A stretch of 64,000 bases of DNA, taken from contig NZ_JACHXJ010000005.1 in the NCBI RefSeq assembly GCF_014192015.1, positions 62,001 to 126,000 on the forward strand. The letters run 5' to 3'. How positions within the stretch are numbered: the first letter of the stretch is position 1; every line of letters begins with the position of its first letter. Under the pieces are notes generated by a model. It was not told where the DNA came from and did no database searches. It saw only the letters and a list, made by a program, of their open reading frames with translations. The translations under genes and the position numbers were made by a program. This DNA comes from Paenibacillus rhizosphaerae (lineage in GTDB: Bacteria; Bacillota; Bacilli; Paenibacillales; Paenibacillaceae). Positions 41,827 through 49,741 of the stretch are shown one piece after another.

Positions 41827-42857
41827 TATAATTCTCCCTTTCGATTCATTCGGATAAGCAAGAAGATCAAATACGGCGCTCCGAGCAGCCCGGTGATGAT
41901 ACCCACAGGGAATCGGTACTCAAAAGCAAATTGTCCGATGAGATCTGCCGCCAAAACCAAATTCACACCAACCAGACCCGCCGGAATGATGTTGGAGAAG
42001 CCGACGCCGACCAATCTTTTCGCGATCGGTCCCGAAAGGAAGGAGACAAAGGCGATGGGACCCGTGGTAGCGGTCGCAATCGCAATCATGCAGACGGAGC
42101 TCACAATGAGCGCAACTCTGGTCTTATCCGTGTCCACGCCGAGAGAGGAAGCCGATTGTTCTCCGAGTTCCAACATGTTCAGATGTTTGCCCAGCACGAT
42201 CACGATCGGTGCAAAAATTATAACCGTTATGATCAGGGGCGGCAGCTCGCGCATTTGCGAGCCGTTGAGGCTGCCGGTGAGCCACCGCAGGGCGGCGGGA
42301 ATATCCTGCTGTGCGCTGACGAGCAGCAGATAGGATATCACGGCGTCAAGCATGGCCTGTATGCCTATGCCGACCAGGATCAAGCGCCCGACTGAAAATG
42401 ATCTGCCTCTGGATAAAACATAAATCAACAGCACCGTTGCCAGACCGGCAATGACGGAAGCAACGGAAACGACGGCCCCGCTGGAATGAAGTAAAATAAT
42501 GCAAAAGACGGCCGCAGCGCTGGACCCCGAAGTAATCCCGATGACGTTCGGGTTCGCCAGGGGGTTGCGCAGCATCGTTTGGAAGGTGTACCCGGCAATA
42601 CCGAAAGCGAATCCGGCGAACAGCCCGGCCAGCATTCTCGGTAAACGGATTGTATTTACTGCGAAATATACGCCTTTGAGATGCTCTCCGGACAGGGCAC
42701 GGATGACATCCTGAACCGGATAAATGGTACTCCCCAGTAAAAGCATGGCGCAGCAAAGCATGCATGCAAGAGCCGCAAGGAGACTGGTTACAAGGATCCA
42801 TCGGCGGTGTCGTTGACGTCTGCCTGCCATAATAAATTCGATCGTATGATTTGTCAT
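41826..42857 (-). CDS. Iron-siderophore ABC permease (FecCD family), second subunit
   Basis: Encodes 343 residues with about nine to ten membrane helices and the FecCD motif region LANPNVIGITSGSSAAA. The real start is ATG 42857 (MTNHTIEFIMAG), which overlaps the stop of the upstream permease as ATGA; the longer frame extending to 43118 runs inside the neighbour and is not used. Pairs with the other permease to form the channel. Confidence 0.92.
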   Translation of the reverse strand: MTNHTIEFIMAGRRQRHRRWILVTSLLAALACMLCCAMLLLGSTIYPVQDVIRALSGEHLKGVYFAVNTIRLPRMLAGLFAGFAFGIAGYTFQTMLRNPLANPNVIGITSGSSAAAVFCIILLHSSGAVVSVASVIAGLATVLLIYVLSRGRSFSVGRLILVGIGIQAMLDAVISYLLLVSAQQDIPAALRWLTGSLNGSQMRELPPLIITVIIFAPIVIVLGKHLNMLELGEQSASSLGVDTDKTRVALIVSSVCMIAIATATTGPIAFVSFLSGPIAKRLVGVGFSNIIPAGLVGVNLVLAADLIGQFAFEYRFPVGIITGLLGAPYLIFLLIRMNRKGEL

Positions 42858-43894
42858 AATGAACGCACTTTCGATTTCATCGCTAAAATGATGAGAATGG
42901 GAGCGCCGATAAACGCGGTAACGACGCCGACTTCCAGCTCTCCGGGGCTGCCGATCAGCCGGCCGCACACATCGGACACCGTCAGAATGATCGCTCCCGA
43001 TACCGCCGCCATTGGTATAACAAAACGCAAGTCGGGGCCAAGAATCAGGCGGATGACGTGAGTGGCTAGCAGTCCAACAAAACCGATCGGGCCCGCCAGC
43101 GCGGTCGCTGCGCCGCACAGGAGGACCCCTGCAAGCGCCGCAACAAGCCTCAGCGTTCCGGTCCGAACACCCTGGCCGGTCGCTACTTCGTCACCCAAGG
43201 CCAGCGCATTCAGGGCCGGAGCCGTTATGACAGCCGTCAGAATGCCGACGATCAGAAAAGGGACAAAGGTAGCAATCGCGCTCCAGTTCGCCGAACCGAC
43301 GCTGCCCACTTGCCAAAACCGGAACTGATCCATCACATCAGATCGTGGGATCATGATGGCGGTGACCAGGGAAGAAAGGGCGGCACTGGTAGCCGCCCCG
43401 GCCAGAACAAGCTTGATGGGCGTGGCTCCGCCGCGCCCCATGGAGCCGATTCCAAATACGAACACCGCCGTAATTGCGGCCCCGGCCAAAGCCAGCCAAA
43501 TATATTGGTTGGCCGTACTGATGTTCAAGAACGCAATGCCGCAAACGACAAACAAGGACGCCCCTGTGTTCACACCCAGGATGCTCGGATCGGCGATCGG
43601 GTTGCGTGTGACCGATTGCATCAGGGCACCGGAAACGCCGAGCGCCGCACCGCAGAATATACTGAACACGGTGCGGGAAATTCTCTTGCGAACGACGTTT
43701 GCCCCGTAGGAGTCGACATCGTGGTGAAATAATCCGTCGATCAGCTCATGGAAGCTCACCAGCCGGGAGCCTAAGACTAAGGAGGCGACCATGCATACGC
43801 CCAGCAGGACAAAGCAAAGGATCAGCACCGTCGTAAGATGCCTGGGAGTATGCGGGTTTTGCCTCTCTTTTGTTAAAGCCGAAGATTTATTCAT
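42854..43894 (-). CDS. Iron-siderophore ABC permease (FecCD family), first subunit
   Basis: Encodes 346 residues, with about nine membrane helices and the motif RNPIADPSILGVNTGAS. Coupled by overlaps to the binding-protein gene (8 bases) and to the second permease (4 bases). Confidence 0.92.
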   Translation of the reverse strand: MNKSSALTKERQNPHTPRHLTTVLILCFVLLGVCMVASLVLGSRLVSFHELIDGLFHHDVDSYGANVVRKRISRTVFSIFCGAALGVSGALMQSVTRNPIADPSILGVNTGASLFVVCGIAFLNISTANQYIWLALAGAAITAVFVFGIGSMGRGGATPIKLVLAGAATSAALSSLVTAIMIPRSDVMDQFRFWQVGSVGSANWSAIATFVPFLIVGILTAVITAPALNALALGDEVATGQGVRTGTLRLVAALAGVLLCGAATALAGPIGFVGLLATHVIRLILGPDLRFVIPMAAVSGAIILTVSDVCGRLIGSPGELEVGVVTAFIGAPILIILAMKSKVRSL

Positions 43895-44984
43895 TGATTT
43901 TGCTAATGGCTCCGTCGATTAATTTCAGGTATTCATCAATCGTATACTCGATCGAGAGCGGGTTTGGGTTGCCGGAAGCGGCCAGCGGCGTACCGTCCCC
44001 GATAAATACGACGGAACCTCTCTGGATCGCCAGGATTTTGCCGAGCAGCGGATCCTTTTTCACGGCTTGGTATAAGTCGTCGCCGCCGTATCCGATCAAG
44101 ATGTCGGCATCGTTCAGCATGTCGGCGTTCTCGGCACTTAAATTCATGGAATAGTTATTCGGATCGGTGATCTGTTTGGTTACACTTTCCGGATAAACCA
44201 GTCCCAGCTCCTCTAGAAATGAGCCGCGAGGGTCAGCAGGGGTATAAATATGTAATTTGGACATATCTTTCGCCGAGAAATTGACCCAAACCACTTTTTT
44301 GCCTTTAATTTGTGGATGTTCGTTCGCCTTTTCCTTAATCAGGTTCTCGGTGTCCTTAATGAGCTGTTCGCCCTCTGCTTTCATGCCCATGCCTTCCGCG
44401 TTCAACAGGACCTGCTCGCGCCATGTGGTCAGCCAAGGAGCAGTCGGATAGGCTGCAACCGGAGCGATTTGGCTCAGAATATCGTAGTCTTCCTGCGTAA
44501 TCCCGGAGTAAGCCGCGAGAATGACATCCGGGTTGGCATCGGAAATCGCCTCAAAGTCAAGGCCGTCCGTATCTTGGAACACATTAGGATCGGATACGCC
44601 GAGTTCCTTAAGCTTTTTGGCCGTCCAAGGCAGCAGTCCGCTGTCATCCTGAACGCCGTAATTCGCCGCCGAGAAGCCTACAGGAACAACGCCGAGCGCG
44701 AGCGCCACATCATGATTCGCCCATTGAATCGTGACGACCCGCTCAGGCTTCTTCTCAATCTTGGTTTCTCCAAAAGCATGCTTGATCACGATCGGATACT
44801 GCGTATCTGCATCTTGAGAAGCCGTGGTTTCGGATGTGGCCGTTTCGGTGTTTGCGGAATCACCCTCAGTTGCTGTGGATGAAGAGGATGAACCGGATGG
44901 CTGACTCGAGCAGCCAACAAGCGCCAGTATAAGCACCAGCGAGACTACTAATGTGGTTAATGAGAACCTTCGTTTTGTATTCAT
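43887..44984 (-). CDS. Iron-siderophore substrate-binding lipoprotein
   Basis: Encodes 365 residues. The signal peptide ends in lipobox LVGC (Cys about residue 25), followed by a Ser/Thr-rich linker and a FecB/periplasmic-binding-2 domain beginning KHAFGETKIEKKPERVVTI. ATG 44984 has AAGGAAGGG upstream; earlier in-frame codons do not. First gene of the operon, directly behind a TTGACA/TATATT promoter and a perfect Fur box. The siderophore type cannot be told from the sequence. Confidence 0.93.
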   Translation of the reverse strand: MNTKRRFSLTTLVVSLVLILALVGCSSQPSGSSSSSTATEGDSANTETATSETTASQDADTQYPIVIKHAFGETKIEKKPERVVTIQWANHDVALALGVVPVGFSAANYGVQDDSGLLPWTAKKLKELGVSDPNVFQDTDGLDFEAISDANPDVILAAYSGITQEDYDILSQIAPVAAYPTAPWLTTWREQVLLNAEGMGMKAEGEQLIKDTENLIKEKANEHPQIKGKKVVWVNFSAKDMSKLHIYTPADPRGSFLEELGLVYPESVTKQITDPNNYSMNLSAENADMLNDADILIGYGGDDLYQAVKKDPLLGKILAIQRGSVVFIGDGTPLAASGNPNPLSIEYTIDEYLKLIDGAISKINE

Positions 44985-45030
44985 GTACAGACCCTTCCTT
45001 GTTATAAGATATATCATGAGCATTCCGATA

Positions 45031-45045
45031 TGATAATGATTATCA
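45031..45045. promoter_or_regulatory. Fur box
   Basis: TGATAATGATTATCA is a perfect 7-1-7 Fur box. It covers about +3 to +17 of the predicted transcript of the iron-uptake operon, a repressing position. Confidence 0.88.
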
Positions 45046-45054
45046 TTGTCATAC

Positions 45055-45083
45055 AATATATAGTTGGTTCAGCGGGTTGTCAA
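45055..45083 (-). promoter_or_regulatory. Promoter of the iron-uptake operon
   Basis: On the minus strand, TTGACA (45083-45078) and TATATT (45060-45055) are separated by 17 bases. Confidence 0.8.
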
Positions 45084-45105
45084 TGAAAAATTTGTAAATG
45101 GAAAA

Positions 45106-45152
45106 CAAAAAAAGACTGCCCTCTGACATGCATGGCATGCGGAGGACAGTCC
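45106..45152 (-). terminator. Terminator of the minus-strand SDR gene
   Basis: On the minus strand GACTGTCCTC pairs with GAGGGCAGTC (one mismatch), with a further ATGC-rich inner hairpin, and is followed by a long T run. Confidence 0.75.
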
Positions 45153-45156
45153 GTTT

Positions 45157-45900
45157 TCAGATTTCTTGTAAGGTAGGCCGGATCGTGATTTCGTTTATAG
45201 CGGTATCATCAGGTTCGTTGATGGAATAGACAACGGCTCTGGCGACGCTGTCCGGTGAAAGTGCCATCCCGCTCCCTGGCGCCACGGCATCTTGGTACTC
45301 AGGCGGAAGAACGCTGATCGCCGTTTCCGTCGCCACCATCCCTGGAGAGATATTGGTGGTCCGGATGCGGGAAGTCGGTGATTCTTCCTGACGCAGGCCT
45401 TCGGTGATCGCCCGTACGGCATGCTTGGTGGCGCTGTACACGGCTGTTACCGGAACAACCTTGTGCCCCATAAGCGAAGAAATGTTGATAATATGCCCCG
45501 CTTGCTGCTCCCTCATCGCTGGCAAAACCGCGGCGATGCCGTACAATACCCCCTTGATGTTCACGTCGATCATGCGGCCCCAATCATCAATCTTCAATTC
45601 GTTCAGCCAGGAATTGGGCATAATTCCGGCATTATTGACCAGCACGTCGATCCGCCCGTATTTTTGCAGTGCCGCCTGTGCCAATTCCTGCATCCCATTC
45701 GCTGAGCTCACATCGGTCGGCAGGAAGATCGCTTCTCCGCCGCTCTTTAAGATATCGTCGGCAAGAGATTGCAGCCGATCTTCCCTTCTCGCAGCCAATA
45801 CGAGCTTGGCTCCGTTTTGGGCGAGCAGTTTCGCAGTAGCTTCACCGATTCCACCGGTCGCTCCGGTCAAAATGATTACTTTCGATTTTATATTTTCCAT
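45157..45900 (-). CDS. Short-chain dehydrogenase/reductase (YdfG-like)
   Basis: Encodes 247 residues: TGATGGIGEATAK for cofactor binding, LVNNAGIMP, ISSLMGHK, and the catalytic YSATK. The pattern LNELKIDDWGRMIDVNIKGVLYGIAAVLP is typical of NADP-dependent 3-hydroxy-acid/serine-type dehydrogenases. Divergent from a TetR-family gene, with a perfect palindrome between them. Confidence 0.9.
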   Translation of the reverse strand: MENIKSKVIILTGATGGIGEATAKLLAQNGAKLVLAARREDRLQSLADDILKSGGEAIFLPTDVSSANGMQELAQAALQKYGRIDVLVNNAGIMPNSWLNELKIDDWGRMIDVNIKGVLYGIAAVLPAMREQQAGHIINISSLMGHKVVPVTAVYSATKHAVRAITEGLRQEESPTSRIRTTNISPGMVATETAISVLPPEYQDAVAPGSGMALSPDSVARAVVYSINEPDDTAINEITIRPTLQEI

Positions 45901-45915
45901 GGGTCATCGTCTCCC

Positions 45916-45993
45916 AATATTAATTTAATGTTTCGTGCTGTCGACAGCATTGCACTACATTTGTTGTATATTTAACGTCCGTTGATTAATATT
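45916..45993. promoter_or_regulatory. Palindromes between the SDR and TetR genes
   Basis: TGCTGTCGACAGCA (45936-45949) is a perfect 14-bp palindrome. AATATTAAT (45916-45924) and ATTAATATT (45985-45993) form a wider perfect 9-bp inverted repeat. One of these is probably the operator of the divergent TetR protein. Confidence 0.55.
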
Positions 45994-46097
45994 ATAGAGA
46001 GATAAGGCATGGATTCAATCGTTAAAAGGCGAGGATCCGTATGATACGCGACACATATACCCAAATTGTCGACTAACTGTAGGGAGGTAACCGACCC

Positions 46098-46688
46098 GTG
46101 GAGGCTAAAGTCAAAAAAGACCGGCGCGTTACAAGAACGAAGGAAGCTATTAATCGGGCGTTCCTGGAGCTGTTCGCAGAGAAGGCGTTCGATCGGATTA
46201 CCATAAACGATATTGCCGAACGGGCAAACGTCAACCGGGCAACGGTGTATCTTCATTATGCAGATAAATACGATCTGCTTGACAAATGCATCGAAGATCA
46301 TTTGAATCAAATGGTTACGGCTTGCTCGCTCAACAAGTCCTTTCAGCAAAAAGTAACGGATCTATTTGAGGCAACGGAAGCACTGAAATCGCTGTTCGCT
46401 TATTTCGAGGATCATTTTCTGTTTTTCTCTTCCATGCTGTCCAGTCATAAAACGGTAGCATTTCGCGATTGTATGCTGGGAATTACGAGGACCTTGATCC
46501 AGAAACAGATCGATATGGAGGGAGCCAACCAAGGCATGGATCCGGAAGTCACGCTTCAGTTTACGGCTTCAGCATTTGTCGGAACGGTAGAGTGGTGGAT
46601 TGCGAACCAGATGCCGCACCCGCCAGCAATGATGGCGGAGCAAGCCATGAAGCTGCTCAAACGCCACGACATTTATTGTGTGGTTTAA
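46098..46688 (+). CDS. TetR/AcrR-family regulator
   Basis: Encodes 196 residues, starting at GTG with AGGGAGG ten bases upstream. The helix-turn-helix is ITINDIAERANVNRATVYLHYADKYDLLD. The C-terminal half is of the same TetR_C type as the regulator at 29255, with an AFVGTVEWWIANQMP segment corresponding to AFMGIVIWWIKNDRP there, so the two are paralogues. Likely represses the divergent SDR gene. Confidence 0.88.
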   Translation: MEAKVKKDRRVTRTKEAINRAFLELFAEKAFDRITINDIAERANVNRATVYLHYADKYDLLDKCIEDHLNQMVTACSLNKSFQQKVTDLFEATEALKSLFAYFEDHFLFFSSMLSSHKTVAFRDCMLGITRTLIQKQIDMEGANQGMDPEVTLQFTASAFVGTVEWWIANQMPHPPAMMAEQAMKLLKRHDIYCVV

Positions 46689-46745
46689 AGTAAAAAGATC
46701 CCGTTTTGGGATATGGGTTGGTTTGTGGGCTTTGCCTGGAATAAG

Positions 46746-46780
46746 CAAAAGCCCCTCCCGGTCAATGCCGGAAAGGGCTG
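46746..46780 (-). terminator. Terminator of the minus-strand hypothetical gene
   Basis: On the minus strand AGCCCTTTCCGG and CCGGGAGGGGCT pair (two-base internal mismatch), followed by TTTGCTT. Confidence 0.6.
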
Positions 46781-46819
46781 AATTCTGGTTTTTTAAACGG
46801 TATTCATCGAGAACCAGTA

Positions 46820-47176
46820 TCATCGCTTGAGGGTCATACGCCAGCTGTCCGAGCGGCTGAGTTCTTTGGAACTTCTCGAGGTATTCACGGCGCTGACCAA
46901 GAGGAAAATGATTTGATCTTCGCCGGTGTTATTGTCGAATAACACCTTGTTTGGCGTTAAATCCCCGGCACCCCCCCGGGCGACATACTTTCCCGGAGAT
47001 GGCTGGGCCTCGATTTTAATCGCAAAGGCTTCATTATTGAATAAGAAGTTGAGGTTTTTCAACACCAGCTTTCTTCCGTTTTTCACCCGGATGACGATTT
47101 GCTGCAGCAGCAGCGTCTGCCGCGGCCCTACTTTGACCGGCGTTTTCCCGCCTACAATTCCGCTCAATTGGAACAT
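46820..47176 (-). CDS. Hypothetical protein, 118 residues
   Basis: I do not recognise the family. The protein is basic and mostly beta-strand-like (LLLQQIVIRVKNGRKLVLKN) with no signal peptide; it could be a single small beta-barrel domain. AGAGGGTG lies before the ATG on the minus strand. It has its own terminator and stands alone. Confidence 0.65.
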   Translation of the reverse strand: MFQLSGIVGGKTPVKVGPRQTLLLQQIVIRVKNGRKLVLKNLNFLFNNEAFAIKIEAQPSPGKYVARGGAGDLTPNKVLFDNNTGEDQIIFLLVSAVNTSRSSKELSRSDSWRMTLKR

Positions 47177-47284
47177 GCTCTCACCCTCTGCTGAAATGTT
47201 TCTACACCATATTCATAGAGGACGAACTTAGACACGGCACCGGCAGCCTGGCAGCTCCGAGTGGGCATAACCTCCTGCGAAACA

Positions 47285-47704
47285 TTAGCCTTGGCGTATC
47301 CGTTCCAGTAGATCGGAGCCCGAAGGGTGGTCTATGATGTACCGCCAGCTTCCGTCGGTTTGTCGTCGTATCACTTCGGACGTATGTCCTTCAACCTGTA
47401 CCGGATTGCCGTTCCCATCCTGGGTATGAAGGATGAAATGCGCACGCAGCAAGGCGATATTTTCGAATGGGATGCAGTAAATGTTCCTGGATTTCATGCG
47501 GCCCTGCAGCTGCAGCAGATCATCGAGCGTTCCGCGGATTCTTTCGATCCCTTGGTCAAGCCGGCCGGCCGGGTTCATCAAAATGCTGTTTGGTTCGTAT
47601 AACGAAAGCAGAGCGTGGATATCGCCGGAGTTGAAGGCCTCGGCAAAAGCTTCATTCATGTCTTCCGGACGCATGACCGGGCGGATATTTGCGGGTAGCT
47701 TCAT
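47285..47704 (-). CDS. SnoaL/NTF2-like (DUF4440-type) protein
   Basis: Encodes 139 residues from ATG 47704, which has AGAGGCGA upstream; the longer frame to 47845 crosses the divergent regulator start. The sequence EAFAEAFNSGDIHALLSLYEPN begins the NTF2-like cone fold, and VEGHTSEVIRRQTDGSWRYIIDHPS ends it, as in YybH/SgcJ-type proteins. Function unknown. Divergent from an HxlR-family gene. Confidence 0.82.
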   Translation of the reverse strand: MKLPANIRPVMRPEDMNEAFAEAFNSGDIHALLSLYEPNSILMNPAGRLDQGIERIRGTLDDLLQLQGRMKSRNIYCIPFENIALLRAHFILHTQDGNGNPVQVEGHTSEVIRRQTDGSWRYIIDHPSGSDLLERIRQG

Positions 47705-47717
47705 AAGATCGCCTCTT

Positions 47718-47798
47718 TTCGTATAATGGAGATATACAGGTAGCTTATACGAACCTTCACCGGTATTGAAGTACGCAGAAATAGATGACTTTGTCATC
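47718..47798. promoter_or_regulatory. Inverted repeats between the NTF2-like and HxlR genes
   Basis: TTCGTATAA (47718-47726) and TTATACGAA (47745-47753) are perfect 9-bp arms. GATGAC-TTT-GTCATC (47784-47798) is a second perfect palindrome closer to the HxlR start. Confidence 0.5.
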
Positions 47799-47823
47799 AA
47801 AACCTGACCAGCGGGAGGAAAAG

Positions 47824-48177
47824 ATGCCTTATCAGGATGGAACATTTGGTTGTCCGGTAGATGTGGGACTGCAGCTGATCAACGGAAAATGGAAACCGAA
47901 GATTATCCACGAGCTGCTTCAGCAAACCTGCCGTTTTGGCGAGCTTCACCGGCGAATTCCCGGCGTTTCCCGGCATGTGCTGACGACACAGCTGCGGGAG
48001 TTGGAAGAGGGCGGCATCGTACAGCGAAATGCATTTTTGACCGTGCCGCCGAAAGTCGAATACTCGCTGACGGAATTCGGCCAACGTTTGGAGCCCATTT
48101 TGGAACAGATCATGAGAGTGGGAGAGCACTATATTTCACAGCAAAAACGCGAGGCGGCTGGTGATCCGTCAAGCTGA
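47824..48177 (+). CDS. HxlR-family regulator
   Basis: Encodes 117 residues with the HxlR winged helix: CPVDVGLQLINGKWKPKII, FGELHRRIPGVSRHVLTTQL and a wing ending YSLTEFGQRLEPIL. The first Cys (about residue 10) is the redox-sensing position in thiol-responsive members such as HypR and YodB. ATG 47824 has GGGAGG five bases upstream. Probably controls itself and the divergent NTF2-like gene. Confidence 0.9.
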   Translation: MPYQDGTFGCPVDVGLQLINGKWKPKIIHELLQQTCRFGELHRRIPGVSRHVLTTQLRELEEGGIVQRNAFLTVPPKVEYSLTEFGQRLEPILEQIMRVGEHYISQQKREAAGDPSS

Positions 48178-48218
48178 GTCGAATCATATCGAAGTATGTG
48201 CATTGTGATCTGAAAATA

Positions 48219-48256
48219 AAAACGGACGCTGGTTTTTCAACCGGTGCCCGTTTTTT
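48219..48256. terminator. Terminator between convergent genes
   Basis: AACGGACGCTGGTT and AACCGGTGCCCGTT pair (one bulge), followed by six T residues; an A run precedes it, so it can serve both strands. Confidence 0.75.
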
Positions 48257-48259
48257 ATC

Positions 48260-48751
48260 CTAATCCAATTCCACAGTTCGATTCATATTCGTGCCTTCGC
48301 CGCTTTTGCCCATCAGCCTGCGGAACAGGAACTTGGCCATTTTGAACTTGTTGCCTGCATCCCAGTACTCGGCCGCTTCGGCTTGCACCTTGATGAGAAC
48401 GAGGTTCGGATCGTCATAGTTCGTTTCCAGCAGCTGCTCGTAAACGGGGTTCCACAATTCCTTCAGTTTTTCGGTGCTGTTGACCAGCTCGGCTTCACCG
48501 CGGATGGAGACGAAGGACTTGCCCGCATAAGCCACGTTGACCTGCCGGTTTTGCAGCAGCTCATGGAACTTTTCGGTATCTTTCTTGGTTAGGAACCACA
48601 GGTCGCCGTCGAATTCGATGTCCTGGGTCTTCATGGGACGTGAAACCAGTCCTTCTTCCGAGACGGTCGTCAGCATGGCCGTATCAATGCCTTTGATCAA
48701 TTCGCGTACTTTCTCGATTGCTTCTTGGTTGTCCGTGGTCGGATTTGTCAT
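48260..48751 (-). CDS. Pyridoxamine-phosphate-oxidase-fold protein (general stress protein 26-like)
   Basis: Encodes 163 residues of the split-barrel flavin-binding fold. Signatures are AMLTTVSEEGLVSRPMKTQ, LWFLTKKDTEKFHEL and YAGKSFVSIRGEA. Relatives are induced by general stress and bind FMN or similar cofactors, with unknown substrates. ATG 48751 is used because AAGGTG fits it. Divergent from the isochorismatase-fold gene. Confidence 0.88.
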   Translation of the reverse strand: MTNPTTDNQEAIEKVRELIKGIDTAMLTTVSEEGLVSRPMKTQDIEFDGDLWFLTKKDTEKFHELLQNRQVNVAYAGKSFVSIRGEAELVNSTEKLKELWNPVYEQLLETNYDDPNLVLIKVQAEAAEYWDAGNKFKMAKFLFRRLMGKSGEGTNMNRTVELD

Positions 48752-48826
48752 TTTGTTCACCTTTTCCTAGTGTGTATTTACATTAGTATTACACTCATTT
48801 ATACTCCGCCAAACCAAGAGATTTTT

Positions 48827-48841
48827 GGGTTGAATCAACCC
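48827..48841. promoter_or_regulatory. Palindrome upstream of the isochorismatase-fold gene
   Basis: GGGTTGA-A-TCAACCC is a perfect 15-bp palindrome placed directly upstream of a -35 element. Its half-site GGTTGA equals that of the MarR array at 34486-34646, with a 1-base instead of 4-base centre. Confidence 0.5.
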
Positions 48842-48845
48842 TGAT

Positions 48846-48874
48846 TTGAATTCCCTTATGCATAGGCCTATACT
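48846..48874 (+). promoter_or_regulatory. Probable promoter of the isochorismatase-fold gene
   Basis: TTGAAT (48846-48851), 17 bases, TATACT (48869-48874). Confidence 0.6.
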
Positions 48875-48938
48875 CCAATATATACATATCGTTTTTTCCC
48901 AACCCGCCGAATTCACCTATAAAGGAGCCTAGAACCCT

Positions 48939-49508
48939 ATGCAGAATCCAGAGAGTAGAAGCGCCCTGTTGGTCATGGACATGCAGAACAGCATCGTGCC
49001 GCGGTACGCGAACGACGAGAAGGCGCTGCAGCCGTTTCAAACGGCCATCGAAGCCGCCAGAAGTCATGAGATTCCCGTGATTTACGTACGGGTTGCCTTT
49101 CGCCCGGGTTATCCCGAGATCAGCCCTAGAAACAAATTGTTCGGGGGCATGCCCAGCCGGACCGGATCCGCGCCTATGGAAGGTATGATGGAAATTCACG
49201 AATCGGTCAAGCCCCGGCCGGACGAGCCGGTTGTAACCAAGGTTCGGGTGAGTGCGTTTGCGGGGAGCGACCTGGAAGTCATCCTGCGAGCGAACCGGAT
49301 TGACACGCTCATACTCAGCGGAATTGCGACGAGTGGAGTCGTGCTGTCAACGCTGCGGGAAGCGGCGGATAAGGACTTTGCCCTTGTGGTGCTTTCCGAC
49401 GCCTGCATCGATGCTGACCCTGAGGTTCATCGCGTCTTGACGGAGAAGGTCTTTCCCAAGCAAGCTGATGTGCTTACCGCAGAGGAATGGGTAAAATCTT
49501 TAGAATAG
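48939..49508 (+). CDS. Isochorismatase-fold hydrolase, nucleophile Cys replaced
   Basis: Encodes 189 residues. Catalytic Asp (LLVMDMQNSI) and Lys (VTKVRVSAF) are present, but the nucleophile position reads GIATSGVVLSTLREA, with Val where the family has Cys. The sequence is otherwise intact. This differs from the Gly-type paralogue at 27782. AAAGGAG precedes the ATG. The biochemical activity is therefore unclear. Confidence 0.85.
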   Translation: MQNPESRSALLVMDMQNSIVPRYANDEKALQPFQTAIEAARSHEIPVIYVRVAFRPGYPEISPRNKLFGGMPSRTGSAPMEGMMEIHESVKPRPDEPVVTKVRVSAFAGSDLEVILRANRIDTLILSGIATSGVVLSTLREAADKDFALVVLSDACIDADPEVHRVLTEKVFPKQADVLTAEEWVKSLE

Positions 49509-49520
49509 GACTTAACCAGA

Positions 49521-49570
49521 CCAAAGCCATCATCCCGGTATGTATCCGGGCGACGGTTTTGGTTTTTTTT
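49521..49570 (+). terminator. Rho-independent terminator
   Basis: ACCAAAGCC and GGTTTTGGT enclose an inner CCCGG/CCGGG hairpin, followed by a long T run. Confidence 0.75.
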
Positions 49571-49599
49571 GTTTTTCCGAGTTGTTCGCACGACAATCA

Positions 49600-49628
49600 T
49601 TTAACACTCCAGAGAATAGTGCTATACT
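49600..49628 (+). promoter_or_regulatory. Probable promoter of mqo
   Basis: TTTAAC (49600-49605), 17 bases, TATACT (49623-49628). Confidence 0.55.
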
Positions 49629-49741
49629 ATAAATTAAGTAATCATTCATCAGAAAAGGTGGATAACCGGGTCGCACTCTGGCTTGCCTCTTGAGAGCGCC
49701 TACATCTTTTCTTCAAATACTAGCGTGTAAGGACGGTAATT

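Noticed and set aside
42857..43118. N-terminal extension of the second FecCD permease to 43118
   Set aside because: The extra residues are the frame shadow of the upstream permease; ATG 42857 overlaps the upstream stop as ATGA and begins a normal permease N-terminus.
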